Source: Bordetella genomosp. 13
GTDB taxonomy: Bacteria > Pseudomonadota > Gammaproteobacteria > Burkholderiales > Burkholderiaceae_B
DNA: 64,000 bases
Reading direction: 5' to 3'
Assembly (NCBI RefSeq): GCF_002119665.1
Contig: NZ_CP021111.1
Location: 992,001-1,056,000 of the forward strand
Shown: positions 9,777 to 24,327 of the stretch, piece by piece
Position numbering within the stretch: the stretch's first letter is position 1
How the letters are laid out: each line of letters begins with the position of its first letter
Translations under genes and position numbers: made by a program
Notes under the pieces: generated by a model
Databases searched by the model: none
The model's input: the letters and a program-made list of their open reading frames with translations, nothing else
What the model was told of the DNA's origin: nothing

Positions 9777-10156
9777 GCGACAACGCATTCCAGCCCGTGG
9801 CCGAGTGCGGCCACACCACCCAGGGCGATGCCGCCGCTTATCACCGGCGCTGGCTGGTGGTGAACGACGCGGGCCAATGGATGACGCGCGCACTGTGCCC
9901 GCGCCTGGCCGATGTGTCGGTCGAACTGCGGCTGGGCTACCTGGTGCTGAAGGCGCCCGGCATGTTGCGCATGGACATTCCGCTGGACGTGATCGAGGAT
10001 GACGACAGCGTGCGCTATCAGATCATGCTGGGCGGACAGGCGGTGGACGTGATCGACGAGGGCGAACTGGCGGCCGCGTGGATCTCCAACGTGACCGGCA
10101 TTCCGTGCCGCGTGATGAAGGTGCACCCGGACGTGGTCGAGGTGCGCTGGGAGTGA
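9773..10156 (+). CDS. MOSC N-terminal beta-barrel domain protein
   Basis: The 127-residue protein starts inside the asmA stop (ATGA overlap). The region RRWLVVNDAGQWMTRALCPR then LRLGYLVLKAPGM resembles the MOSC_N beta-barrel domain that normally precedes a MOSC sulfur-carrier domain. The MOSC domain itself, with its Cys, is absent, so this is a stand-alone N-domain. It ends at 10156, convergent with benE. The function is not known; molybdenum-cofactor or sulfur-transfer chemistry is only suggested by the family. Confidence 0.75.
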   Translation: MSDNAFQPVAECGHTTQGDAAAYHRRWLVVNDAGQWMTRALCPRLADVSVELRLGYLVLKAPGMLRMDIPLDVIEDDDSVRYQIMLGGQAVDVIDEGELAAAWISNVTGIPCRVMKVHPDVVEVRWE

Positions 10157-10180
10157 ATTGACTCCCGCGCAGGGGCCGCC

Positions 10181-12852
<2,672 letters not shown>

Positions 12853-12873
12853 GGTTGGGAATATACTTCCGCC

Positions 12874-14067
12874 ATGTTCAGCTTCTTCAAGAAAAAACCC
12901 ACCCCGACCCCCGAGCCGCAGCGGCCGGACGAGTCGGAAGCGGCTCGCGACGGCGCGGCACAGCAGCCCACGCCCGTCGCCGAACCGGAGTTGCGCCCCG
13001 AGCCCGCCGCACCCAGCCTGACCACGCCCGCCGAGGCGGTAGAGGCCGCCGCCGCCCCCGAACCTGCGCCGACCTCCGACGCCGCGGCCGAATCCACTCT
13101 GGTTGTCGAGGCCGCCCCTGTGCCGGAGCCCGCTCCCGGGCCCGAACCCGTGCGCAAGGCGTCGTGGCTTAGCCGGCTGAAGCAGGGCCTGTCTCGCACG
13201 GGCCAGAGCCTGGGCGGCCTGTTCGTGGGCGTCAAGGTCGACGAGAACCTGTTCGACGAACTGGAGTCGGCCCTGATCATGGCCGACGCCGGCATCGAGG
13301 CCACCGAGAAGCTCATCACCGCGCTGCGCGCCCGCGTGAAGAAGGCCCGCATCGAAGACCCGGCGCAGGTGAAGACGGCCCTGCGCGAACTGCTGGCCGA
13401 GCATCTGCGTCCGCTGGAGCGCGGCTTCGAACTGAACAAGGCCCGTCCCCTGGTCGTGATGATCGCCGGCGTCAACGGCGCGGGCAAGACCACTTCCATC
13501 GGCAAGCTGGCCCACACCTTCCAGCGCCAGGGCGCCAGCGTGCTGCTGGCCGCCGGCGACACGTTCCGCGCCGCCGCGCGCGAGCAACTGGTCGAATGGG
13601 GCAGCCGCAACAACGTGTCCGTCATCGCGCAGGAGGGCGGCGACCCCGCCGCCGTGGCGTTCGACGCCGTCAACGCCGGCCGCGCGCGCAACATGGGCGT
13701 GGTCATGATCGATACCGCGGGCCGCCTGCCGACGCAGCTGCACCTGATGGAAGAACTCAAGAAGATCCGCCGGGTCATCGGCAAGGCCGATGCGGCCGCG
13801 CCGCACGAGGTGCTGCTGGTGGTCGACGGCAATACCGGCCAGAACGCGCTGGCGCAGATCCGCGCCTTCGACGCGGCCATCGGCCTGACGGGCCTGGTCG
13901 TCACCAAGCTGGACGGTACCGCCAAGGGCGGCACGCTGGCCGCGGTGGCCGCCGGCAGCCAGGGCGTGCGCCCGATTCCGGTGTACTGGATCGGCGTGGG
14001 CGAAGGCATGGAAGACCTGCAGCCCTTCGTGGCGGAAGAATTCGCGGGGGCGTTGCTGGCCGACTGA
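12874..14067 (+). CDS. ftsY: Signal recognition particle receptor FtsY
   Basis: The 397-residue SRP-family GTPase has a Pro/Ala/Glu-rich acidic N-terminal A domain (about residues 8-90) that mediates membrane association. The NG domain follows: G1 [27 protein letters not shown]3 [10 protein letters not shown]4 [10 protein letters not shown] and the closing [13 protein letters not shown]. It docks SRP-ribosome complexes at the inner membrane and activates Ffh. It ends 56 bp before a strong hairpin shared with the convergent CYTH-CHAD gene. Confidence 0.97.
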   Translation: MFSFFKKKPTPTPEPQRPDESEAARDGAAQQPTPVAEPELRPEPAAPSLTTPAEAVEAAAAPEPAPTSDAAAESTLVVEAAPVPEPAPGPEPVRKASWLSRLKQGLSRTGQSLGGLFVGVKVDENLFDELESALIMADAGIEATEKLITALRARVKKARIEDPAQVKTALRELLAEHLRPLERGFELNKARPLVVMIAGVNGAGKTTSIGKLAHTFQRQGASVLLAAGDTFRAAAREQLVEWGSRNNVSVIAQEGGDPAAVAFDAVNAGRARNMGVVMIDTAGRLPTQLHLMEELKKIRRVIGKADAAAPHEVLLVVDGNTGQNALAQIRAFDAAIGLTGLVVTKLDGTAKGGTLAAVAAGSQGVRPIPVYWIGVGEGMEDLQPFVAEEFAGALLAD

Positions 14068-14098
14068 GGCCGCGCCGCCACGCGGCAAGCCGCCGCAT

Positions 14099-14130
14099 AA
14101 AGCATCGGGGCGCTAAAGCATCGGGGCGCC
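14099..14130. repeat. Two tandem 16-bp copies
   Basis: AAAGCATCGGGGCGCT (14099-14114) is followed directly by AAAGCATCGGGGCGCC (14115-14130), differing at the last base. The second copy supplies the left edge of the terminator stem, so the duplication may have doubled half a terminator arm. Confidence 0.8.
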
Positions 14131-14158
14131 GTCACCACGAAGTGACGGCGCCCCGTTT
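14123..14158. terminator. Bidirectional hairpin terminator between ftsY and CYTH-CHAD gene
   Basis: A perfect 13-bp stem, GGGGCGCCGTCAC (14123-14135) with GTGACGGCGCCCC (14142-14154), has a 6-nt loop and is followed by a short T run on the + strand (GTTT). It lies between two convergent genes, as expected for a shared terminator. Confidence 0.8.
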
Positions 14159-14184
14159 GCATTCGGCGGGCGTGCGCCCCCGGC

Positions 14185-15924
14185 TTATTTCCAGAATGCC
14201 TTGGCCTCGGCCAACTGGTCGAAGGCTTGCTGCGACTGCACGGCCAGCGCGTCCAGGCGCGCGCCGATCCAGCCCAGCGCGAACCAGGCCTGCGGGTAGT
14301 CGGTCTTGCAGGCTTCGTAGTGATCGCGCGCGACCGCCAGGTCGTTGAACTCGCCCAGCAGGTCCTGCACCTGCGACAGCAGCTTGCGATAGCTCTGCAG
14401 CTTGGCGGCAGGCAGCAGGGATTCGGCGAACGTCAGGCCATAGCGCAGGCGCTTGGCGCGCTTGCGCAGGTCGTGGCGCGCCTCGATCTCAAGATGGGTG
14501 AAGCGCTTGCCCTCGGACACGACCTTCTTGTGCCAGCGATGCAGGCGGTCGGACAGCAGCTTGCGCAGCGGCGGCGGCGCATCCGGCGGCTCGGGCTGGC
14601 GCAGCGGAATGATGGTGGGCACGATCGGGCCGGACAGTGCATCGGCCGGCTCGCCTTGGCCGCTGCCTTCGGACTGGTCCGCGCCGTTGGTCTGCGCGGG
14701 CGCATCGGTCGCGGCCGACGCCGCGGTGGAAGCGCCGTCGGCGGCGACCGCGCCGGTTGGCGAGGCCAGCGTCAACGGCGCACCGGCATCCGCTTGCGGC
14801 GCGGGCGGCACGTCGATGCTCCATTCCAGCATGCTAAGCAGCCAGCCCTGGAACGCGGCGCCGGATGCAATGGTGTACGAGTTCTGGTCGGGCGCGGCGG
14901 GCTTGTGCGGAATCACCGGCATGCCGGCGCGTTCCAGCATGGGCCCGACGGTCTCGTCCAGCACGTCCTGGTCGCGGTTGGCGCCGAACGCGGCGAAGTG
15001 CGTGCGGATGCCTTCGACCAGCTCGTCCGGCACGGGGCCTGTCCAGCCGTCGAACAGGCGCCAGGCCGAGCGCAGCCGGCGCATGCCCACGCGCAACTGG
15101 TGCACGTGCTCGGAGTGGCCCGCGGCGTAGATGCCCGCGGTGTCCACCTCGGCCAGCATGGCGGCGTTGTGGATGATCTGCTCGAGGCAGTCGGCCGACA
15201 CGGCGCCCAGCGCCTGCGGGGCCGTCATGTCTTCGTTCAGGCGGATCGATCCCGCGCCGCGCGTGCCCCAGAACTCGGCCACCAGCTTGCGACGCGTCTT
15301 GGCGGCGGCCTCGGTGCCGTCGTCGGGCGTCTCGGCCAGGCGCTGCGCCAGCGTGGCCAGCGCATCGCCGCGCTGCGACTTGCTGCGCGTGTCCAGGATG
15401 AGGTTGTGCCGCTGCAGCCAGGTGCGCGCCACGGCGAAAATGGCCGAAGGACGGCCCGACATCAATTCGAACTCGACTTCGGAGATCGGCAGTTCCAGCT
15501 CGCCGGCGCGCAGCTTGCCGGTGTCGTACGCGACCTCGACCGTGCCGTAGCGGCTGCGCACCTTGCACAGCAGGCGCTGCACGTCGGTTTCATAGCGCAG
15601 TCCCAACTGCCCGCGCAGGCCGGCCAGCGCCGCTTCGACGGGCGTGCCCGCATACACCGACAGGTCGAGCACCGGGCCCGGACGCGGATGGTTCATTTCG
15701 ACGCGGGTGATGACGTCGGCGCCAGGCATCTTCAATGTCTGTACCCATTCGCGACCCTCGCGGCGCAGCCGCAGCGCGATGCGCGCGCGCGCCAGTTCGC
15801 GATCCGGGGTGTCGAAATACAAAGCGTGCAGCGGCAGGCGTGTGGCGTGGCGCTTGTTGAGTTCGCGCTGTATGGAGGCGCCGGCTGCTGGCGGGACGTG
15901 CAACTTCAATTCTTGTTCTGACAT
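14185..15924 (-). CDS. CYTH and CHAD domain protein (inorganic triphosphatase-like)
   Basis: The 579-residue protein starts MSEQELKLHVP, giving the CYTH tunnel motif ExExK at residues 3-7. Further CYTH signatures are YFDTPDRELARARIALRLRR and EVEFELMSGRP. A helical CHAD domain with regularly placed His and Arg follows (LRVGMRRLRSAWRLF; RAKRLRYGLTFAE). An Ala/Asp/Pro-rich low-complexity insert of about 70 residues (around residues 370-440) splits the CHAD region. The E. coli relative YgiF hydrolyses inorganic triphosphate, and CHAD domains bind polyphosphate. A palindrome at 15982-15995 lies in its upstream region. Confidence 0.9.
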   Translation of the reverse strand: MSEQELKLHVPPAAGASIQRELNKRHATRLPLHALYFDTPDRELARARIALRLRREGREWVQTLKMPGADVITRVEMNHPRPGPVLDLSVYAGTPVEAALAGLRGQLGLRYETDVQRLLCKVRSRYGTVEVAYDTGKLRAGELELPISEVEFELMSGRPSAIFAVARTWLQRHNLILDTRSKSQRGDALATLAQRLAETPDDGTEAAAKTRRKLVAEFWGTRGAGSIRLNEDMTAPQALGAVSADCLEQIIHNAAMLAEVDTAGIYAAGHSEHVHQLRVGMRRLRSAWRLFDGWTGPVPDELVEGIRTHFAAFGANRDQDVLDETVGPMLERAGMPVIPHKPAAPDQNSYTIASGAAFQGWLLSMLEWSIDVPPAPQADAGAPLTLASPTGAVAADGASTAASAATDAPAQTNGADQSEGSGQGEPADALSGPIVPTIIPLRQPEPPDAPPPLRKLLSDRLHRWHKKVVSEGKRFTHLEIEARHDLRKRAKRLRYGLTFAESLLPAAKLQSYRKLLSQVQDLLGEFNDLAVARDHYEACKTDYPQAWFALGWIGARLDALAVQSQQAFDQLAEAKAFWK

Positions 15925-15981
15925 GACCTGGGCAGCTGAGTCTTAAAGCAGGGCATGTTAGCCAAATTGACGACGGATTTT

Positions 15982-15995
15982 GATGACGCGTCATC
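15982..15995. promoter_or_regulatory. 14-bp perfect palindrome upstream of the triphosphatase gene
   Basis: GATGACGCGTCATC is self-complementary over its full 14 bp. It lies 58-71 bp before the CYTH-CHAD start codon and downstream of the IclR gene. The position suits an operator or activator site; the binding protein is unknown. Confidence 0.4.
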
Positions 15996-16113
15996 GTCTC
16001 GTCACGTTTCCTCACTAGAAAACGTTTGCATTGTGCGGGCCTGTCGTCCGGGCGCAACGCAATTTGCGCGGATTCGAGCGAATGTCGCGAATTAGCGGGC
16101 GGATCGGCGAGGT

Positions 16114-16947
16114 TCAGCCTCTGTAGCCGAGTTTTCGGGAAATCTCTTGCGCGCAGGCCAGCAAGGGTTTGGCGATGGCGCCGTCCCAGGCCGCGTCGAA
16201 AAGCCCGGCCGGGCCCAATGCCGTCAATGCCAGGACGATGGCCCCGGTGTGGTCGAACACCGGCACCGACAATGCGTCCACACCCGGCAGCGGATTGCCC
16301 AGCGCGCGCGCCATGCCGTGCACCCGCACGTCCGCCAGCACGGTGTCCAGATGCGCGGGACTGCTCTTGCGCTGTACCGGCAGGGTGGCGATGACGGCGT
16401 TGTCGCCTTCCTCGCGCGCGATGTAGTGCTCGGCCACCTTGGGCGGCAGCCACGCGGCGAACACCAGGCCGGTGGCGGTGTGCAGCATGGACATCACCGT
16501 GCCCTTGCGCATGTTCACATGCACGGGATAGCTGGCCTCGGTGATGTGGATCATCGTGGGCCCGTGCGAGCCCAGCACGGCGACGCCGACCGTGTGGCCG
16601 ATGTCGGCCTGCAACTGGGTCAGCTCCGGCAGCGCCACGCGCACGGGATCGAGCCGTTGCAGGCTGACCAGGCCCATCTGCAGGGCAAAGGGACCGAGTT
16701 CGTAATGGCCCGTGGCGGCGTCCTGCTGCACCACGCCCACGCGGATGAAGCTGACCAGGTAGGGGTGCGCCTTGGCCGAGGTCATGCCGGCGGCGGCGGA
16801 AAGATCGCGCAGCGTCAGGGGACGCGCGGCATCGACCAGTGCCTTCAGCAGCGGGAAGCCGACTTCGACCGACTGGATGCTGCGGCGGCCATCGTTGGAA
16901 GCATTGCTGGGGGTGGTGCTGGGGCCGGCCGTCTTGGTCGGGGGCAT
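16114..16947 (-). CDS. IclR-family transcriptional regulator
   Basis: The protein is 277 residues from ATG 16947; an ATG at 16977 would add ten. An N-terminal winged helix reads [19 protein letters not shown] then [20 protein letters not shown]. The C-terminal IclR effector domain includes [39 protein letters not shown] and [14 protein letters not shown]. IclR proteins usually sense small organic acids. It is divergent from ribBA, but no catabolic gene that it might control is adjacent, so its target is unclear. Confidence 0.92.
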   Translation of the reverse strand: MPPTKTAGPSTTPSNASNDGRRSIQSVEVGFPLLKALVDAARPLTLRDLSAAAGMTSAKAHPYLVSFIRVGVVQQDAATGHYELGPFALQMGLVSLQRLDPVRVALPELTQLQADIGHTVGVAVLGSHGPTMIHITEASYPVHVNMRKGTVMSMLHTATGLVFAAWLPPKVAEHYIAREEGDNAVIATLPVQRKSSPAHLDTVLADVRVHGMARALGNPLPGVDALSVPVFDHTGAIVLALTALGPAGLFDAAWDGAIAKPLLACAQEISRKLGYRG

Positions 16948-17071
16948 GGTGGCGGGTCGTCCTCTTGCTTGAAACATCCGGGGCGGGTCTCCACGGCGCA
17001 GTTTACGCCGGCACGGCGCCCAGGGCGGTAAAATCCAGACTTTCCCGCCCGCAGCCGCGGCTGCCTGTCCC

Positions 17072-19264
<2,193 letters not shown>

Positions 19265-19304
19265 TCGACCGGGCCCGCGCAACAGGCTGCCCGCGCCCAA
19301 CCCT

Positions 19305-20279
19305 ATGCCGTCCGAGTTCGAGCTCATCGCGCGCTACTTCAGCCGGCCGGCGGGTCCGGGGCAGCTGGGCGTGGGCGACGACTGCGCGCTGTTTCCCGTG
19401 CCGTCCGGCAGCCACGTGGCCACCAGCACCGACCTGCTGGTCGAAGGGCGGCATTTCTATCCCGACGTCGATCCCGCCGCGCTGGGTCACAAGTCGCTGG
19501 CCGTCAACCTTTCCGACCTGGCCGCCATGGGCGCGCGGCCGCTAGGCTGCGTGCTGGGCCTGGCGCTGCCGCGCGCCGACGATGCCTGGCTGGCGCCGTT
19601 CTCGCAGGGGTGGCATGCCTTGGCCGACACGTGGCAATGCCCGTTGATCGGCGGCGACACCACGGGCAGCGCGCTGGGTCTCACCATCAGCGTCACGGTG
19701 TTCGGCGCCGTCCAGGCCGGCCAGGCGCTGCGGCGCGATGCCGCAATGCCCGGCGACGACATCTGGGTCTCGGGCGAGCTGGGCGCGGCCGACGTCGCCT
19801 ATCGTCTGCTCGATGGCCAGCTGGCCGCCGATCCGGTCCGCCTTGCAGCCACGCGCCGCGCGCTGGAATGGCCGCAGCCGCGCGTCGGACTGGGGCTTGC
19901 GCTGGCGGGCCTGGCGCACGCGGCCATCGACATTTCCGACGGACTGCTGCAAGACCTGGGCCACATCCTGGCCGCCAGCAAGGTGGGCGCACAGGTGCGC
20001 TATGCCGACCTTCCCGTGGCCGCCTCTCTGGAAGGGTTGGATGAAGGCGTGCGACGCCGCGCCGTGCTGGGCGGCGGCGATGTCTACGAACTGTGCTTTA
20101 CCGCCGCGCCGTCAGACCGCGAGCGCGTGCAGCAGGCCGCCCACGGCGCCGGGGTGCGCGTCACGCGCGTCGGCAGCGTGCAGGCCGACTCGGGGCTGGC
20201 CGTGCTGGACGCCGCGGGCCGCCCCATGGCCGAGCTGCCGGCGGGCTTCGATCATTTCCCGGCGTCCGCGCGGCCATGA
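19305..20279 (+). CDS. thiL: Thiamine-monophosphate kinase
   Basis: The 324-residue kinase of the PurM/AIR-synthase-like superfamily shows GVGDDCALFPVPSG, STDLLVEGRHFYPDVDP, GHKSLAVNLSDLAAMGA and the C-terminal DISDGLLQDLGHILAAS. It phosphorylates thiamine monophosphate to the pyrophosphate cofactor. It lies 40 bp after nusB and 49 bp before pgpA, within the ribBA-ribH-nusB-thiL-pgpA-pncC run. Confidence 0.96.
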   Translation: MPSEFELIARYFSRPAGPGQLGVGDDCALFPVPSGSHVATSTDLLVEGRHFYPDVDPAALGHKSLAVNLSDLAAMGARPLGCVLGLALPRADDAWLAPFSQGWHALADTWQCPLIGGDTTGSALGLTISVTVFGAVQAGQALRRDAAMPGDDIWVSGELGAADVAYRLLDGQLAADPVRLAATRRALEWPQPRVGLGLALAGLAHAAIDISDGLLQDLGHILAASKVGAQVRYADLPVAASLEGLDEGVRRRAVLGGGDVYELCFTAAPSDRERVQQAAHGAGVRVTRVGSVQADSGLAVLDAAGRPMAELPAGFDHFPASARP

Positions 20280-20328
20280 CGCCCGCGGCGGCGGTTCTCA
20301 CTCCACTCGTACCAGGGCGCCGCGCCTC

Positions 20329-20871
20329 ATGACCCAGCCTTCCGCCGAATCCGACGACCGCAGCATGCGGGCCCGCGCTCGCGTCGCCTATCCCTCCTGG
20401 CGTTGGGTGCGCGCCGATCCCGGCCGGCTGCTGGTGTTCGGGTTCGGCAGCGGGCTGATCCGGCCGGGGTCGGGCACCTGGGGAACCTTGCTGGCGTGGG
20501 TGATGTGGGCAGTGGCCGCGCCGATGGCGCCCGACCTCGCGTTGGGGCTGTTCCTGCTGGCCGCCTTTGCCTATGGCTGCTGGGCATGCGGGCGCGTCGG
20601 CCGAGAAATGGGCGTCGATGACCACGTCGGCATGGTGTGGGACGAGATGGTGGCGTTCTGGCTGGTGCTGTGGCTGACGCCGCAGACGCTCGAGGCCCAG
20701 GCCACGGCCTTCGTGCTGTTCCGCTTCTTCGATACCGTCAAGCCGCCTCCCATCCGCTATTTCGACGCCCATCTCAAGGGCGGTTTCGGCGCAATGTGGG
20801 ACGACTTGCTGGCCGCGGCATATTCCTTGCTGATCATGGCCGTCGTCGTACGTATAGGAGTCTTTGGATGA
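20329..20871 (+). CDS. pgpA: Phosphatidylglycerophosphatase A
   Basis: The 180-residue membrane protein from ATG 20329 has PgpA signatures FGSGLIRPGSGTWGTLLAWV and DDHVGMVWDEMVAFWLVLW, FFDTVKPPPIRYFDAHLKGG, and several hydrophobic helices. It dephosphorylates phosphatidylglycerophosphate to phosphatidylglycerol in the inner membrane. Its stop overlaps the pncC ATG by 4 nt. Confidence 0.95.
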   Translation: MTQPSAESDDRSMRARARVAYPSWRWVRADPGRLLVFGFGSGLIRPGSGTWGTLLAWVMWAVAAPMAPDLALGLFLLAAFAYGCWACGRVGREMGVDDHVGMVWDEMVAFWLVLWLTPQTLEAQATAFVLFRFFDTVKPPPIRYFDAHLKGGFGAMWDDLLAAAYSLLIMAVVVRIGVFG

Positions 20872-21428
20872 GCGCACAAGACATGGGCGCAGGTCTGGCC
20901 CCCGCATTGTTGACGGAGGCCACCATACGCGGCCTGGCCGAGATGGTAGGCGAAGCGCTGGTAGAGAAAGGCTGGATGGTGGGTACCGCGGAGTCCTGCA
21001 CCGGCGGCCTGTTGGCCGGCGCCATCACCTCGGTGGCGGGTTCCAGCGAATGGTTCGAACGCGGCTATGTCACGTACTCGAATGCTGCCAAGGTCAGCGA
21101 GCTTGAAGTGTCCGAGGCCACGCTGGATCACTTCGGCGCGGTGAGCGAGCCGGTGGCGCAAGAGATGGCCAATGGCGTGCTGCTGGCGGTGGGGTCCGCG
21201 CACGTCGCGGTGTCTACCACGGGCATCGCCGGCCCTGGCGGCGCCACGCCGGGCAAACCGGTGGGCATGGTGTGCTTCGGCTTCGCCATCCGGGCGGGCG
21301 AAGGCATCGCCACCCGCGCCGCCACCCATGTCTTTCAAGGCGATCGCGCGCAGGTGCGCCAGGCCGCCGTCGAATTCGCGCTGCGCGGCCTGCTGGAGAC
21401 CGTGGGCTCGCCCGTGAACCGGTCGTAG
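20868..21428 (+). CDS. pncC: Nicotinamide-nucleotide amidohydrolase (CinA C-terminal type)
   Basis: The 186-residue stand-alone CinA-C domain shows VGTAESCTGGLLAGAITSV with the catalytic Ser, YVTYSNAAKVSELEV, and GIAGPGGATPGKPVGMV. It deamidates nicotinamide mononucleotide to nicotinic acid mononucleotide in pyridine-nucleotide recycling. Start and pgpA stop overlap as ATGA. It is convergent with pyrF 19 bp away. Confidence 0.94.
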   Translation: MSAQDMGAGLAPALLTEATIRGLAEMVGEALVEKGWMVGTAESCTGGLLAGAITSVAGSSEWFERGYVTYSNAAKVSELEVSEATLDHFGAVSEPVAQEMANGVLLAVGSAHVAVSTTGIAGPGGATPGKPVGMVCFGFAIRAGEGIATRAATHVFQGDRAQVRQAAVEFALRGLLETVGSPVNRS

Positions 21429-21447
21429 CCGCGAGCAGCGCGGAAGA

Positions 21448-22266
21448 TCAGCGCACCGCGTTGATCTCGTCGCGCAGGCCGCGCGCAGCCTTGCCCGCGG
21501 CCTCGCGCCAATCGTCGCCGCCGCTGGCATACAGGATGGCGCGCGACGAGTTGATCATCATCCCCGTACCCGACTTGTTGGCGCCCGCCTGCACGGTGGC
21601 CGTGACGTCGCCGCCTTGCGCGCCGATGCCCGGCACCAGCAGCGGCACCGCATCGCCGATGCGCGCGCGCACCGCCGCCAATTCATTCGGGAAGGTGGCG
21701 CCCACCACCAGGCCGCACTGTCCGCCGGCGTTCCACTTGTCGGCCACCAGGCCGGCCACGTGCAGGTACAGCGGCTGGCCGTCGGCCATCTGCAGGAACT
21801 GCAGGTCGGAGCCGCCAGGGTTGGAGGTGCGGCACAGCACGATGACGCCGCGGTCGCTCCATGCCAGGTAGGGCTCGATGGAGTCCAGGCCCATGTATGG
21901 GCTGACCGTGAGCGCGTCGGCCTGATAGCGCTCGAAGGCTTCGCGCGCGTAGTTCTCGGCGGTGGAGCCAATGTCGCCGCGCTTGGCGTCCAGCACGATG
22001 GGGCGGTCGGGATGGTGCTCGCGGATATGGCGGCACAGGGCCTCGAGCTGGTCTTCGGCGCGATGCGCGGCGAAGTACGCGATCTGCGGCTTGAAGCTGC
22101 AGGCGTATTCGGCGGTGGCGTCGACGATGGCCCGGCAGAACTGGAAGATCGCATCGGGCTGGCCCTGCAGGTCGCGCGGGAAGCGCTGAGGGTCGGGGTC
22201 GAGGCCGACCTGCAGCAGCGAGCCGCTGGCGGTCCAGGCGTTTTCGAGTCGATTCAGGAAAGTCAT
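21448..22266 (-). CDS. pyrF: Orotidine 5'-phosphate decarboxylase
   Basis: The 272-residue enzyme from ATG 22266 is of the longer PyrF subfamily. Signatures are [14 protein letters not shown], the catalytic stretch [18 protein letters not shown] with the Lys-Asp network, and [16 protein letters not shown]. It makes UMP from OMP. The frame continues far upstream through the neighbouring oxidoreductase gene as an antisense-free shadow in another frame; the native start is 22266, 8 bp after the NADH dehydrogenase stop. Confidence 0.96.
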   Translation of the reverse strand: MTFLNRLENAWTASGSLLQVGLDPDPQRFPRDLQGQPDAIFQFCRAIVDATAEYACSFKPQIAYFAAHRAEDQLEALCRHIREHHPDRPIVLDAKRGDIGSTAENYAREAFERYQADALTVSPYMGLDSIEPYLAWSDRGVIVLCRTSNPGGSDLQFLQMADGQPLYLHVAGLVADKWNAGGQCGLVVGATFPNELAAVRARIGDAVPLLVPGIGAQGGDVTATVQAGANKSGTGMMINSSRAILYASGGDDWREAAGKAARGLRDEINAVR

Positions 22267-22274
22267 GGAGGCAG

Positions 22275-23594
22275 TCAGTGCAGTTTCACCCGTGGGCGGG
22301 TGCGGCGCATCAGCAGGCGCGCCAGGGCCAGCGTGGCGGTGCGGGAGATGCCCAGCACCGCGCGGTGATGCATCAGGTGCAGACTCATGTACATCAGGCG
22401 CGCCAGTGTACCGCTTACGAAGAGGCCTCGTCCGGCCAGCTTGCCCATCAGGCTGCCCACGCCGGCGTCCTGCCCCAGCGACACCAGCGAGCCGTGGTCT
22501 TGATAGCGGTAGGGCTCGGTGGGCTCCGGGTTGCCGCGCAATCTTGCGGTGATCTTGGCCGCCAGGTAGTCGGCCTGCTGGTGGGCGGCCTGCGCCCGGG
22601 CGGGCACGGTACGGCCATCGCCCCATGGAACCGCGCAGCAGTCGCCCAGCGCCAGAATGTTCGGATCGGGGCTTTCCAGGCGCTCGTTGAGCTGCAGCTG
22701 GCCGGTCCGGTTCAGCGGCAGGCCCAGCGATGCCAGCACCGCCGGCCCCTTGATGCCCGCGGCCCACATGCACAGGTTGGCGGGAAACTCGCGGCCGTCG
22801 TCGGTGCGCACCGCGTCGGCCAGAACCTCGGACACGCGGCAGCCGGTTTCCACGCGCACGCCCAGTTCGACCAGGCGCGCGTGCGCCGCGCGCGACAGCT
22901 TTTCGGGCAGCGCCGAGAGAATGCGCGGCGCGCCTTCGACCAGCGTGATGGCCAGGTCGCGTTCGGGACGGAAGTTGGGCAGGCCATAGGCGCTGACCAC
23001 GTGGCCCGCCTCGATGAGTTCCACCGCGAGTTCGACGCCGGTGGCTCCGCCGCCCACGATGACCAGGTCCAGCCGCGCCGCGGGATTGCGCACCTTGGCC
23101 TGGTCGACCAGGGCCATCGCCTTCAGCATGGTGAGGCGGAAGCGCTCGGCGCCCTCGGTGGTGTCGAGCGTGACCGCGTGTTCGGCCGCGCCGGGCGTGC
23201 CGAAGAAATGCGAGATGCTGCCGATGGCCAGCACCAGCGTGCCGTAGGGCAGTTCGCGCTCGGGCAGCACCACCTGGCCGTCGGCGTCGGTGACCGCGCC
23301 GATGCGTATGCTGCGGCGTTCGCGGTCGACCTCGAGCAGTTCGCCCTGGGCGAAGGCAAAGCCGCGCAGGTGCGCCAGCATGAGGTAGGAAAGGCCTTCC
23401 TGGTGGATATCCAATGTGCCCGCCGCCGCCTCGTGCAGAGAGGGCTTCCAGATGTGGAAGGGGCGGCTGTCGACCAGCGTGATGCGGTCCCGGCCATGGA
23501 TGCGGCCCAGTTGGGCTGCCAGTTCCAGGCCGCCCGCGCCGCCGCCGACGATGACCACCTGCCGGCTGGGTTCGGATGTGGGTGTGTGCGTCAT
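22275..23594 (-). CDS. NAD(P)/FAD-dependent oxidoreductase, type II NADH dehydrogenase-like
   Basis: The 439-residue flavoprotein has an N-terminal FAD-binding Rossmann motif [18 protein letters not shown] and a second NAD-binding motif [18 protein letters not shown] near residue 170. It also shows [17 protein letters not shown] and a C-terminal amphipathic/basic segment. This layout fits monotopic type II NADH:quinone dehydrogenases, which oxidise NADH at the inner membrane without pumping protons. Operon with pyrF is likely (8-bp gap). Confidence 0.9.
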   Translation of the reverse strand: MTHTPTSEPSRQVVIVGGGAGGLELAAQLGRIHGRDRITLVDSRPFHIWKPSLHEAAAGTLDIHQEGLSYLMLAHLRGFAFAQGELLEVDRERRSIRIGAVTDADGQVVLPERELPYGTLVLAIGSISHFFGTPGAAEHAVTLDTTEGAERFRLTMLKAMALVDQAKVRNPAARLDLVIVGGGATGVELAVELIEAGHVVSAYGLPNFRPERDLAITLVEGAPRILSALPEKLSRAAHARLVELGVRVETGCRVSEVLADAVRTDDGREFPANLCMWAAGIKGPAVLASLGLPLNRTGQLQLNERLESPDPNILALGDCCAVPWGDGRTVPARAQAAHQQADYLAAKITARLRGNPEPTEPYRYQDHGSLVSLGQDAGVGSLMGKLAGRGLFVSGTLARLMYMSLHLMHHRAVLGISRTATLALARLLMRRTRPRVKLH

Positions 23595-23675
23595 GGCGTC
23601 CAGTATAGAGGGCGCCAGCTGTCATCAGGGCAGTGGCCGGCCGCTTGCGGCCAGCGTAGTTCTACGACTGGCGCT

Positions 23676-24074
23676 TCACATCAGAAAGCGGCTGACGGCC
23701 ACGGCGACCCAGACGGCCACCGTGAAGAACAGCATCAGCATCACGGCCGCGCTGCCCAGGTCTTTGGCGCGACCCAGCAGCGGATGCGTCTCGACCGACA
23801 GCGCATCGGCCAGCGCCTCGACGGCCGAGTTCAGCAGCTCGACCACCAGCACCAGGATGACCGACGCGATAAGGAAGAACACTTCGTCGGTGGTGCGGCC
23901 CAGGAAGAACGCGGCCGGCACCAGCAGGATGGCCAGCGCGAGTTCCTGCCGGAACGCGGCCTCGTACTTGATCGCTGCCTTGAGTCCTTGCAGGGAATAG
24001 CGCAGCGCGTTGATGATGCGGCGCAGTCCGCCTGTGCTCTTGTAGGGCGAGTGGAGCGGGGGAGTGGGCGACAT
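23676..24074 (-). CDS. dgkA: Diacylglycerol kinase
   Basis: From ATG 24074 the protein has 132 residues; an upstream ATG at 24131 would add 19. It has three transmembrane helices and DgkA motifs KYEAAFRQELALAILLVP and ELLNSAVEALADALS. It phosphorylates diacylglycerol released during periplasmic glucan synthesis, returning it to phospholipid synthesis. It follows the NADH dehydrogenase-like gene on the same strand, upstream by 81 bp. Confidence 0.94.
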   Translation of the reverse strand: MSPTPPLHSPYKSTGGLRRIINALRYSLQGLKAAIKYEAAFRQELALAILLVPAAFFLGRTTDEVFFLIASVILVLVVELLNSAVEALADALSVETHPLLGRAKDLGSAAVMLMLFFTVAVWVAVAVSRFLM

Positions 24075-24327
24075 AAAGCTCGATGGAAGTCTGGCCGGGC
24101 TCCGATTTTTAACAGATATGTGTGCAACCATGGCGACAGCAGGGTTGCTTGCGGTCGTCGGGCGGCCGACTGTCGTGCCGGCCCCACGGCGGAGCGCCGT
24201 TTACAAACACGCGGGGCCATTCTAAGGTTTGACCATTTTGCTCCTGGTCCGCGTCAAGCATGCGGCCCGGAACCCGGCTGCGGGACGTCATGCCTCCTGC
24301 GATCCGTCACTGGAAGGAACCGCCATC

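Noticed and set aside
7257..9893. An 878-codon open frame on the minus strand opposite asmA.
   Set aside because: It is an antisense shadow of a GC-rich gene: Arg/His/Gln-rich, with no family motif, while the + frame has clear AsmA signatures.
15998..16027. CGTCACG followed 16 bp later by CGTT, resembling an ECF41 promoter.
   Set aside because: Mismatches in both elements and no gene begins downstream on that strand.
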